Below, one piece after another: positions 35,941-43,817 of a stretch of DNA of 64,000 nt. This DNA is from JAAXHB01 sp965214945. Its GTDB lineage: Bacteria; Actinomycetota; Acidimicrobiia; Acidimicrobiales; Aldehydirespiratoraceae. The stretch spans positions 1,922,001 through 1,986,000 of the forward strand of contig OZ244029.1 in assembly GCA_965214945.1 (NCBI GenBank). Reading direction: 5' to 3'. The notes beneath the pieces were generated by a model that saw only the letters and a list, made by a program, of their open reading frames with translations, did not search any database and was not told the origin of the DNA. The position numbers were made by a program, and so were the translations under genes. Every line of letters starts with the position of its first letter. Within the stretch, counting starts at the first letter, position 1.

Positions 35941-36885
35941 ATGACCGCGGGACCTGTTGAGGTGATCTCGGTTGGCAGCGCCAACCTCGACTATGCGGTG
36001 GAGGTGCCGACGATCCCGGTGCCGGGCCAGACGGTGCTGGGCGGCGACCTGAAGCTCATTCCCGGTGGGAAGGGTGCTAACCAGGCTGTGGCCGCGGCCA
36101 GGCTGGGGCGGCGGACGGCCATCATCGGACGGGTCGGAGACGACCAGGCCGGCGTGACACTGCGGGATTCTCTTGAGTCCGCAGGCGTCGACACCCGCGG
36201 GCTGACGACTACGCCCGGCGTGCCGAGCGGCGCGGCGTTGATCGCGATCAGCGGCGGCGACAACGCCATCGTGGTGAGCCCCGGTGCCAACGCCCGCCTG
36301 TGCGCCGCCGACGTTGAAGACGGCTTGAGCGCCGACCTGTTGAGCCGCGCTGCGGTGGTGCTGCTTCAGCTCGAAGTGCCCTTGGAAGCGGTTGCGGCTG
36401 CGGCTCGACACACGTGCGGCACCGTCGTGCTCAACCCGGCCCCTGCGCCTGCAGCGCCATTGCCGTCGGAACTGCTCGATCGGGTGGACGTGCTTGTCCC
36501 GAACCAGACGGAGCTGGCATCACTGGCAGCCAACGTCGCCGACACTTCCAGCCTCGCCGGTGAGATCGACGCTGACTCAGCCGTAGAACTGGCACGCGAT
36601 TTGCCCGCCGCGTCGGTCGTCGTGACCCTCGGCGCAGGTGGGGCGTTGGCTGTCACCAGCGCCGAGGCGACCCATGTGCCGGCGCCGTCGGTAAGCGCGG
36701 TCGATACGACCGCGGCAGGCGACGCCTTCTGCGGAGCGCTCGCCGACGCTCTGGTAGGCGGCGCTGATCTCCTCACCGCAACGCGCTGGGCGGTGCGCGT
36801 GGGAGCGGCCACCACTCTGCGGCTCGGCGCGCAGCCGTCGCTGCCCACCCCAACGGAGGTGGAGGCCTTGCTCAAAGCCGTCTGA
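35941..36885 (+). CDS. rbsK: Ribokinase (PfkB family)
   Basis: 314 residues. PfkB signatures: GSANLDYAVEV, IPGGKGANQAVAAARLG at about 40-56, VPNQTEL, TLGAGGALAV and the catalytic DTTAAGDAFCGALADAL near 258. Phosphorylates ribose at O5. The nucleoside hydrolase gene follows after 143 bases on the same strand; the hydrolase would release ribose that this enzyme captures. Start on the ATG; the family core begins at once. Confidence 0.9.
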   Translation: MTAGPVEVISVGSANLDYAVEVPTIPVPGQTVLGGDLKLIPGGKGANQAVAAARLGRRTAIIGRVGDDQAGVTLRDSLESAGVDTRGLTTTPGVPSGAALIAISGGDNAIVVSPGANARLCAADVEDGLSADLLSRAAVVLLQLEVPLEAVAAAARHTCGTVVLNPAPAPAAPLPSELLDRVDVLVPNQTELASLAANVADTSSLAGEIDADSAVELARDLPAASVVVTLGAGGALAVTSAEATHVPAPSVSAVDTTAAGDAFCGALADALVGGADLLTATRWAVRVGAATTLRLGAQPSLPTPTEVEALLKAV

Positions 36886-36971
36886 CGCCTAGCCGACATC
36901 GCCGCGGATCGAGACCGACAAGAGTCTTGCGCACGCGGGTCTTGCGTCCGCACGGTGCTCAGGTGCGACAA

Positions 36972-36995
36972 TCTCATTTGAGAACTCGTTTTGAG
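36972..36995 (+). promoter_or_regulatory. Operator-like palindromes before the nucleoside hydrolase
   Basis: TCTCATTTGAGA (36972-36983) is a palindrome with a two-base centre, followed directly by CTCGTTTTGAG. Such half-sites separated by one turn suggest a LacI- or GntR-type binding site. Inference. Confidence 0.35.
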
Positions 36996-37028
36996 AAGAC
37001 GGCCATTTGGTCTTAGGGAGGATTCGAC

Positions 37029-38015
37029 ATCAACACCGACACAACCGGCCCTGCCGACACGAAACTCAGTTCCGACACGAGCGCGATCCGGCCCAAGGTC
37101 GTGCTCGATTGCGATCCCGGGCTCGACGACGCGATCGCCATCATCACTGCCGCTTATCACTGCGATCTGGTTGGCATCACAACCGTGAACGGCAACGTAG
37201 GCATCGAGCACACCACTCACAATGCGCTCGTGACCGCACAGATTGCCGGTCTCGACGTGCCGGTGCACCGGGGCGCGGCTAGGCCGCTGATCGCGCCAAC
37301 CATGGATGCGGCCCGCGTGCACGGCGTGACCGGCCTCGGTGATGCGGAACTCCCGGCGCTCGCGCGCTCGGTCGCCTCCGACGACGCGGTCGCCTACCTG
37401 TGCGACACAGCCCGCTCTGTCAACGGTCTGCACCTGTTGGCTGTCGGGCCGCTCACCAACGTGGCGCTCGCCCTACGACGCGACCCCGACCTGCCCCGGC
37501 ATCTGGCCGGCGTCACGATCATGGGCGGCGGCGTCCGCGCCGGCAACGTCACGCCTGTCGCGGAGTTCAACGTCTGGGCCGATCCAGAGGCTGCTGCGAT
37601 CGTGTTCAGCGAGGCGGCGCCGATCACCATGGTCGGACTCGACGTCACCATGCAGTTGATGTTCGACGACGCCGAGGTGCGGCGTATCCGGGCTGCGGGC
37701 ACGCCCGTTGCGAGCTTCGCGGCGGACTTGATCGCCTACGCCTGCCTCCGCTGCCGTGAATTAGGCCTGTCCGCCGCGCCGATACACGACGCTGTGGCGG
37801 TGATCGCCGTTACGCATCCTCACCTTTTTGCCCGGTCGAGCCACCCTGTGGCGGTGGAGCTAACCGGCGAGCACACACGGGGCATGACGGTCGCCGACAC
37901 GCGCAGTGCCGCCGCGCTCGCGGCATCGTCGAGCGCTCCCGCGAGCGATGTCGTCTGGCACGCCGAAACCCAAGCCGTGATCGACCTGATCGTGCAAGCC
38001 GTGGTAAGCACTTAG
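37029..38015 (+). CDS. Nucleoside hydrolase, probable ATC start
   Basis: The conserved core VLDCDPGLDDA (metal-binding Asp cluster) lies immediately after the first conventional start (GTG 37101), which would cut the first beta strand. A strong ribosome-binding site, AGGGAGGA (37015-37022), lies six bases before an in-frame ATC at 37029; an in-frame TAG at 37014 excludes anything earlier, and no ATG, GTG or TTG occurs between. With the ATC the protein has 328 residues. Other motifs: LAVGPLTNVALALR, TIMGGGVRAGNVTPVAEFNV and IHDAVAV. Cleaves the N-glycosidic bond of nucleosides; pairs functionally with the ribokinase. Confidence 0.85.
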   Translation: MNTDTTGPADTKLSSDTSAIRPKVVLDCDPGLDDAIAIITAAYHCDLVGITTVNGNVGIEHTTHNALVTAQIAGLDVPVHRGAARPLIAPTMDAARVHGVTGLGDAELPALARSVASDDAVAYLCDTARSVNGLHLLAVGPLTNVALALRRDPDLPRHLAGVTIMGGGVRAGNVTPVAEFNVWADPEAAAIVFSEAAPITMVGLDVTMQLMFDDAEVRRIRAAGTPVASFAADLIAYACLRCRELGLSAAPIHDAVAVIAVTHPHLFARSSHPVAVELTGEHTRGMTVADTRSAAALAASSSAPASDVVWHAETQAVIDLIVQAVVST

Positions 38016-38095
38016 CCCCCAGTGCCAGCTCATCGGTAGTGCGGCTGCCCACAACTTCGGCCATCTGCCACCCGCGGCTGCTTGTAACTTCGATA

Positions 38096-38590
38096 GTGGT
38101 GAGAGGTTTCGAGGTTGAGACCATCGCCTTCGTCTCGACCGACACTCAGCCAGTTGTCGAGCAGATGCGGTGTCTGGCGGCCCGAGGCGACGGGCTCGGA
38201 TGGATCAACGTCGGGCCCGCCCTGCGCGACGACCAGATAGACCGGCTGCCGCAGCCCACGGCGCTGGGCCGGTGGTTCTCGGGCCGGGGGCCGGCAGTGC
38301 CGATGGCGACATGGACGCCTCCGTCTGCTGTACGTGCCGGCACTCCGGTTGTGGTGGGCGTGGAGCACGGCGCGGGGCCGAATGCGCTCGACCAGCTCCG
38401 GAAGGCAGGAGCGCCGCTGCCGCCCGGATGGCGCAAAGTGCAGGACCACGCCAAGCGCGGCATCGTGGCTGAGCCCGCGCCGGGCGCCTCCCACTCAGAC
38501 GTGCTGCGATGGCTGCTCAAGGCCTGCTGGTCGCTGTGCGGCATCGACATCGACGACAGGTGGATGGCCGAAGTGCACCATCCCGGCTAG
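38096..38590 (+). CDS. Conserved-looking protein of unknown function
   Basis: About 164 residues from one of two adjacent GTGs (38096/38099). Begins VRGFEVETIAFVSTDTQPVV; includes GLGWINVGPAL, GRWFSGRGPAVPMATW, VVVGVEHGAGPNALDQL and a C-terminal DVLRWLLKACWSLCGID. The mixed alpha/beta look and lack of low complexity suggest a real soluble domain. I do not recognise the family. A weak ribosome-binding site leaves the start uncertain. Confidence 0.6.
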   Translation: MVRGFEVETIAFVSTDTQPVVEQMRCLAARGDGLGWINVGPALRDDQIDRLPQPTALGRWFSGRGPAVPMATWTPPSAVRAGTPVVVGVEHGAGPNALDQLRKAGAPLPPGWRKVQDHAKRGIVAEPAPGASHSDVLRWLLKACWSLCGIDIDDRWMAEVHHPG

Positions 38591-38675
38591 AACCAGACTT
38601 CACGCCACTAGCCGCAACCTTTGGAAACCGTCCGCTGGAACCCGTCGTAGGCGAGCCAACGCCAGGGTTGTGGCG

Positions 38676-40082
38676 CTACCGAACTATCCGTGGAATACCT
38701 TTCAATTTCAGCAGCACCCGCCGCCCCAGCTTCAATAGCGGGTAGCCCAGCCGCGCAGCCAACGGCGAGGCGAACAGCATTCGGTTCACGATACTGAATG
38801 CGCCTCGCTTCTCCGACAGCAGCGCCAGCATGTGAAGAGCCCGATCGCCCACATAGTACCGACCGTTCATCTTCAAGACCATGCCATCATTGAGGTCGTG
38901 AGGCAGGCTCCGCACCTCCTCCACCAGCGGGCCGCCCTCGCGGGCATTCACCAAAACAAGCTCGCCGACGGCCTGTTTCACCCGCAAGTACCGAGCGTAG
39001 TTGCTGCAGAGCGGACATTCGCCATCGTAGACCAGCCAGGCTCGCTCAGCCCGACGATCGTCGCCAGCCGACCGATAGCGGACCCAAGCGCGAAACGGAA
39101 CCCCAATCACCGGCAGCGACTGTACCAAACCTGACAACGAGAATCTCGCCGGAGCCATTGGTGACAGCAAGACAAACATGCCCACGATCAGAATATTATA
39201 CGAAAACGAGATGTTCAGTAGCCAAAAGTTTCCGAGGTGGAACCAAATCAGCACCAACCCAAATGGCCGATGCAGATGCGGCCTGAATAAGGCAAGGAGC
39301 GCGAAGAACTGTACATAAACTGTAACGATCAGCATTAGCTGAGCTAGAAGTTCATGTGGAGTAACTACAGGCAATAGTGGAGGAATATCTTCTGCGGTGT
39401 CTATGGCACGATCGAGTAGTGTTCTGACCATTCCATCCGAAGACAATAAATCAAGATTGCTTTTCCATATTTTCGCAAACCCAGACAATGAGTATGTAAA
39501 AAGCAGGAGACTCTGAGTAAACCAGAAGACAGCGACGCAGGCCATCACATTCTTGCGCGACATTCGTCCCGACATTCTCTCTGCCTTATCCACTGGAGGC
39601 AAGAACAGCAGCGTGAAGCTGACATAGAGCAAGACATGTTCTCCGTGATTTATGGAACCATAGGAATTCTTCAAAGCAACAAAAAGGAAGATATACAGAA
39701 AAACACCTATCCGCCAGACCAGTACCCGTGGAAAAACCGCAGCAAGAAGAGCTACGGCAGAACCCGTAACAGATATTGCCGTCGCACCAGCCAGCCATTC
39801 CGCGCTATTCAGTTGTATCAGCAGGTTGATCGGCCATAGAGGCTCAGATGGTGACCCCTTGTAGGCGTTACTGAACGACAAACCCTTCGCTATCGAATAG
39901 ACAATAAAGAGATAGTAGAAGCGCGTTAGCCAGATGATTCTTATCGCAGCACGTGTGAAGTCAGACAGAGTGCGGCGCTCGCCGATGTCAAACTGCAGCA
40001 ATGTCTTACGTATTAGCTTCATTGATCGACGTAGATACACAAAGCCAATTCCGTACGACTGTCTCCGTTCAATTGTCTTCAT
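38676..40082 (-). CDS. HTTM membrane domain fused to DCC thiol-disulfide oxidoreductase domain
   Basis: 468 residues. The first 320 are multi-pass membrane segments in the arrangement of HTTM/vitamin-K-dependent gamma-carboxylase-like proteins (FWFTQSLLLFTYSLSGFAKI, VVTPHELLAQLMLIVTVYVQ, FHLGNFWLLNISFSYN). From about 350 a DCC/DUF393 domain begins with VYDGECPLCSNYARYLR, carrying the D-x3-C-x2-C redox site. A later Met (40022) is an alternative start. AT-richer than both flanks. Its upstream neighbour is a membrane-anchored protein likely to work with it. Function is unproven: redox-linked modification at the membrane is plausible. Confidence 0.82.
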   Translation of the reverse strand: MKTIERRQSYGIGFVYLRRSMKLIRKTLLQFDIGERRTLSDFTRAAIRIIWLTRFYYLFIVYSIAKGLSFSNAYKGSPSEPLWPINLLIQLNSAEWLAGATAISVTGSAVALLAAVFPRVLVWRIGVFLYIFLFVALKNSYGSINHGEHVLLYVSFTLLFLPPVDKAERMSGRMSRKNVMACVAVFWFTQSLLLFTYSLSGFAKIWKSNLDLLSSDGMVRTLLDRAIDTAEDIPPLLPVVTPHELLAQLMLIVTVYVQFFALLALFRPHLHRPFGLVLIWFHLGNFWLLNISFSYNILIVGMFVLLSPMAPARFSLSGLVQSLPVIGVPFRAWVRYRSAGDDRRAERAWLVYDGECPLCSNYARYLRVKQAVGELVLVNAREGGPLVEEVRSLPHDLNDGMVLKMNGRYYVGDRALHMLALLSEKRGAFSIVNRMLFASPLAARLGYPLLKLGRRVLLKLKGIPRIVR

Positions 40083-40147
40083 TTGCAGTGGCCCATGAAT
40101 CGCTTCCCACTTCTGGACTCAAACTTGTATTGCCATATCAACAGATA

Positions 40148-40660
40148 TTATTTGCTGATGTACCCCTCATCAATGTTCCACGTACCTATTTCCCTATATG
40201 GACGATAGAACTCAGATCTCTCGACTGTGCCATCCGCTATACCCTTGATATTCGTTTGTATGTCGTGTAAATCAATTCTTACCTGTACGATACTGAACTC
40301 TGTACTATTTCCATCTACCAATTGCGATATTACTGGATAAAGAGTTCGTTCAACTTCTTCATCACAGTTCCGATTCTGGGTGCAAGCTCTTACTGTTTGG
40401 TACAGGACCTTCGTATCCCTTATATTGCTATTAGGAATCAAATACCGGTCACCGTGTATCGGATTACCGCCGATTGAGTGAACGATGACACCACTGCCTA
40501 CTACCTCCCAGCTAGGGGTAGAAGAGAATAGCCTCCAGTTATAGAATGGAAGTATTTCCCTATTATTATCCACAGCTGAAGCCAGTAGTATTCCAGCTAC
40601 ATAAACCACCAGGAAGAGAGGTATCAGATACTTGAGCACCTCATAACGGCTCTTGGGCAT
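40148..40660 (-). CDS. Membrane-anchored companion of the HTTM-DCC protein
   Basis: 170 residues. One N-terminal transmembrane helix (YLIPLFLVVYVAGILLASAV), then FYNWRLFSSTPSW, an F/W-rich motif common in small proteins beside HTTM genes, and an external domain with two cysteines (RACTQNRNC) that could form a disulfide acted on by the DCC domain. Low GC like its neighbour. Lies 65 bases upstream of it on the same strand. Confidence 0.65.
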   Translation of the reverse strand: MPKSRYEVLKYLIPLFLVVYVAGILLASAVDNNREILPFYNWRLFSSTPSWEVVGSGVIVHSIGGNPIHGDRYLIPNSNIRDTKVLYQTVRACTQNRNCDEEVERTLYPVISQLVDGNSTEFSIVQVRIDLHDIQTNIKGIADGTVERSEFYRPYREIGTWNIDEGYISK

Positions 40661-40870
40661 GCAGCACTCTCTTCCGCACGTCTAGACTTGTCTATACGTT
40701 CACGCTAGCTGTTTGCTCGGCGCGCCCCTGAACATGTTCGCGGTCACCGCCGGGACCGCACCGCATGGGCCAGATCCGGCCGCCGTAAAAGTTGACCAAT
40801 CTTGTCGGGTTTCGGCAGCCCGGCCCGTACACTCGTGTTCGAGTCACCCCGACGAAGGGAGTATCCGACA

Positions 40871-41452
40871 ATGACCTCTACAGCCGACAACGACGCCGCC
40901 CCGGCCGTTGCGGTCGACAACGGAGTGAACGTCCAGGCGCTGCTCGACGCCCGCCAGGCTCTCAGCGAGGCGCCGGAAGCCGCCCAGTTCACATGGAAAG
41001 CCAGCAACGAATGGCTACGCGGCACTCACAGCAGATCATCGGTCGAGAAGTACTTCGGGCTCGGCGCCGAGCACGACCATCGCTCGACATTCACGTTCGA
41101 AGCCGACCATCCCGAGGTGTTTGCGGCGGAAGACCAGGGTGCCACGCCGGTGGAACTCGTGTTGGTGGGCTTGGCCAGCTGCCTCACCGCCGGAGTGGCC
41201 TCTGTGGCCCAGAATCGCGAGATCCAGCTGCGGTCCGTGAAGGCGACGCTCGAAGGCGACATGGACATCTTGGGCATCCTCGGGGGCGACCCGGACGTGC
41301 GCAACGGGTTCAGCGGCATCAGGGTGTCGTATGAGATTGACGCAGACGCCAGCCGGGACGACATCCGGGCTCTGGTGGCGCAGTCGCAGAAGCGGTCAGC
41401 CGTCTACGACATCCTCACAAACCCCACGAACGTAACCGTCCAGGTCAACTGA
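40871..41452 (+). CDS. OsmC family protein
   Basis: 193 residues from ATG 40871. The OsmC core is clear: TFEADHPEVFAAEDQGATPVE, then LVLVGLASCLTAGVASVAQ with the first redox Cys, and IRALVAQSQKRSAVYDIL, where the second Cys of classical OsmC/Ohr is replaced by Ser. It therefore may not be a peroxiredoxin-like two-Cys enzyme. Adjacent to a flavin monooxygenase 35 bases downstream on the same strand. Confidence 0.85.
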   Translation: MTSTADNDAAPAVAVDNGVNVQALLDARQALSEAPEAAQFTWKASNEWLRGTHSRSSVEKYFGLGAEHDHRSTFTFEADHPEVFAAEDQGATPVELVLVGLASCLTAGVASVAQNREIQLRSVKATLEGDMDILGILGGDPDVRNGFSGIRVSYEIDADASRDDIRALVAQSQKRSAVYDILTNPTNVTVQVN

Positions 41453-41487
41453 AGTCGCCGGCTGAGCCGCAGAACGGACTGGAGCGC

Positions 41488-42843
41488 GTGACCAGTCGAC
41501 CCCGAATCAACGGGAACGGATCCGAGCCTGCTCGCGGCGGGCAGAGGCCTGAACCAACGCAAGCCGCGGCCAAGCGGACGACGACCGTCGTCATCGGGGC
41601 CGGGCACTGCGGGCTGGCCGTCAGCGGTCTCCTCTCGAAGCGCTCCATCGACCATGTGGTGCTCGAGCGGGGCGAGGTGGCCAACTCTTGGCGCACCCAG
41701 CGCTGGGATTCGCTGAGGCTACTCACACCCAACTGGCAAAGCCGGCTGCCCGACTTCTGCTACCAGGGCGACGATCCCGACGGATACATGTCGATGCCGG
41801 ATGTGACCAAGTTCATCGCCGACTACGCCCGGCTCGTCGACGCCCCGGTACGGACACGCGCCACTGTCACGTCGCTGCGGCCAGGCGGTGCCGGCTACCT
41901 CGTCCACACCGACCGCGGAGTCTGGGAGTGTGAGACCGTGGTGCTCGCCACGGGGGGTTTCAACACGGCCAAGATCCCCGATCTGGGGGGTTCGCTGCCG
42001 CCGACGGTCACAGCGCTCAGCGCCCTCGAATACCGAAACCCGGACGGGCTGGCCCCCGGCGCGGTTCTGGTGGTGGGCGCGTCTGCCACCGGTGTGCAGA
42101 TCGCCGAGGAGGTGCACCGCTCAGGCCGGCCCGTGACGCTGGCGGTCGGAGAGCACGTGCGCATGCCGCGCCTCTACCGGGGCCGCGACGTGTTCTGGTG
42201 GATGGAGCACTCGGGCCTGCTAGACGAGCGCTACGACGAAGTCGACGATGTCGTGAGGGTTCGCAGCACCCCTTCGCCGCAGCTCGTCGGCACCCCAGAG
42301 CGGGCCACTCTCGACCTTAACGCCCTCACCGACCAAGGGGTGCGGCTGGTCGGCCGGCTCTCGGCTCTGCGCGATGGCGAGGCGCTGCTGTCAGGGTCTC
42401 TACACAACAAGTGCGAACTGGCCGACCTCAAACTGGGGCGGCTGCTCGACACGTTCGACGAATGGGCAACTGAGAACCGTGTCGAAGATGTAGGGCCTCC
42501 GGAACGCTTCCCTCCGACGAGGGTCGAAGCAAACCCACCGCTTCGATTGAACCTGGCCAGCGGTGAAATCCGAACTGTGATCTGGGCAACGGGCTTCAAG
42601 CCCGACTACTCATGGCTAGACGTGCCGGTGCTCGACCGCAAAGGCCAGATCCGCCACGACGGCGGCGTCGTCACCGGATCACCCGGCATGTACGTGATCG
42701 GGCTGAACTTCCTTCGCCGGAGAAAGTCGAGCTACATGCACGGCGCCGCGGACGACGCCCACTACCTGGTGTCGCATCTAGCCGACCGCCTCGACTCCCT
42801 TGCGGCGACCAGATCCAGGACGGCCCTTGCGGCCCGAATATGA
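41488..42843 (+). CDS. FAD-dependent monooxygenase, CzcO/FMO-like
   Basis: 451 residues from GTG 41488. FAD site VVIGAGHCGLAVSGLL, LERGEVANSWRTQRWDSLRL typical of the FMO/CzcO branch, NADPH site VLVVGASATGVQIAEEV, and ATGFKPDYSWLDVPV near the C-terminus. Predicted to oxidise a small organic molecule using NADPH and oxygen. Likely co-transcribed with the OsmC gene. The substrate is unknown. Confidence 0.88.
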   Translation: MTSRPRINGNGSEPARGGQRPEPTQAAAKRTTTVVIGAGHCGLAVSGLLSKRSIDHVVLERGEVANSWRTQRWDSLRLLTPNWQSRLPDFCYQGDDPDGYMSMPDVTKFIADYARLVDAPVRTRATVTSLRPGGAGYLVHTDRGVWECETVVLATGGFNTAKIPDLGGSLPPTVTALSALEYRNPDGLAPGAVLVVGASATGVQIAEEVHRSGRPVTLAVGEHVRMPRLYRGRDVFWWMEHSGLLDERYDEVDDVVRVRSTPSPQLVGTPERATLDLNALTDQGVRLVGRLSALRDGEALLSGSLHNKCELADLKLGRLLDTFDEWATENRVEDVGPPERFPPTRVEANPPLRLNLASGEIRTVIWATGFKPDYSWLDVPVLDRKGQIRHDGGVVTGSPGMYVIGLNFLRRRKSSYMHGAADDAHYLVSHLADRLDSLAATRSRTALAARI

Positions 42844-42951
42844 GCGCTGACGCCGGCGCCCAGGCCACGACCACCTACCAGTTCACGAGCTTCGTATCCC
42901 AAGGCACCGATACACCGGCGACGGCCCCCCGAGAGGTAAATGCGAGCAGAG

Positions 42952-43065
42952 TCAACACACGGATGGGTGAACCGGCGCGGTCGATGTGCCGCCCGAGCAC
43001 GCCCAACCCAGAGCGAGCACGATCAACACAACCAGACGCTGAAACGGTATCCTCAGCCGCCGCAA
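42952..43065 (-). CDS. Very small predicted membrane peptide (uncertain)
   Basis: 37 residues from a TTG overlapping the end of the 57-residue ORF. A basic N-terminus (MRRLRIPFQR) precedes a single hydrophobic stretch LVVLIVLALGWACSG. A longer version from 43182 would overlap the neighbour fully. Only position and hydrophobicity support it; it could be non-coding. Confidence 0.25.
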   Translation of the reverse strand: MRRLRIPFQRLVVLIVLALGWACSGGTSTAPVHPSVC

Positions 43066-43226
43066 GATCTCAGCAAATCTGCAAATATCGGATCTGTTAG
43101 ATCTGCCAATGCCATATCTGTGGCCACAAAGGTCATGAAACCAGCGAATGCACCAGAACCCACGCCACTGATCAGCGTGCAAGGTCCCTTCTTGAACTTA
43201 AACAGATCGGCGATTCTACTGAACAT
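43053..43226 (-). CDS. Small membrane protein, 57 residues
   Basis: ATG 43226 to TGA 43053. Sequence begins MFSRIADLFKFKKGPCTLIS and continues GVGSGAFAGFMTFVATDMAL, one likely transmembrane helix after a basic amphipathic start. It begins one base after the stop of the 49-residue ORF (TGATATG), which is the pattern of an operon. No family recognised. Possible roles include holin-like, toxin-like or bacteriocin-like peptides. Confidence 0.5.
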   Translation of the reverse strand: MFSRIADLFKFKKGPCTLISGVGSGAFAGFMTFVATDMALADLTDPIFADLLRSCGG

Positions 43227-43227
43227 A

Positions 43228-43377
43228 TCAACATCCCCGCCCTGTCAACGCGCTCAAGACACCAGACAGCAGCATCGGGACTACTAAGCCAAGTGCTAGC
43301 CCTAGCGCTACTGCCGCCAGTCTCTCTGACATATGCAATGCAGGCGCCCTACTGAACAGCCTCATCACTCGATGCAT
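43228..43377 (-). CDS. Small membrane protein, 49 residues
   Basis: ATG 43377 preceded by GAGG at proper spacing. MHRVMRLFSRAPALHMSERL then one long hydrophobic helix AAVALGLALGLVVPMLLSGV. Coupled to the 57-residue ORF downstream and 36 bases after the 95-residue ORF upstream. Function unknown. Confidence 0.5.
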   Translation of the reverse strand: MHRVMRLFSRAPALHMSERLAAVALGLALGLVVPMLLSGVLSALTGRGC

Positions 43378-43413
43378 ACTACCTCACTTTCGTTGTCTGA
43401 TTTTAGGTGTTCA

Positions 43414-43701
43414 CTACAACCATTCGACGTGAGGCTGGAGAAACTTGTACGTGCCCCACGCGAGACACACGAGGGACGCAACTGTAGCCCCGTGTGGGAA
43501 GACGACCCCAGCAAAGAGCTTCGGAATGACTGTTGTGGCGAAGCCCCATGACAGGCAGACGCTGGTAATGACCGTCTCGGTAAGGTGCCTATGGCCTCTG
43601 GGACCGCTGGGAGGTCGTGGTCGAGGCGACTCTTGGCCCGCCACCGATCGTGGCTCCAGTACCCCGGCTGCGCCGGCCCGGACGATCTGGGGCGATGCCA
43701 T
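43414..43701 (-). CDS. Small two-helix membrane protein, holin-like
   Basis: 95 residues from ATG 43701; the first 38 residues are Pro/Arg-rich and a later start is possible. Two hydrophobic segments, VITSVCLSWGFATTVIPKLF and ATVASLVCLAWGTYKFL, separated by a short loop, resemble small phage holins in topology only. First of a leftward run of tiny membrane-protein ORFs. Divergent from metY. Confidence 0.5.
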   Translation of the reverse strand: MASPQIVRAGAAGVLEPRSVAGQESPRPRPPSGPRGHRHLTETVITSVCLSWGFATTVIPKLFAGVVFPHGATVASLVCLAWGTYKFLQPHVEWL

Positions 43702-43817
43702 GTGCTCAGAAAGCTATGCCCCGCCCAGCCGTCTCCAACGGCCCGGCAGCCGGGTGGGGCCGGGCAGCGGCATACTGGCGTGGTGCACTCGAAGCAGCAG
43801 CCCAGTCGGGTGAGGGA

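Noticed and set aside
42840..43100. 87-residue ORF overlapping the monooxygenase stop (ATGA)
   Set aside because: Position is suggestive, but the peptide is low-complexity Thr/Ser/Arg and its end lies antisense to the 57-residue membrane ORF; not convincing.
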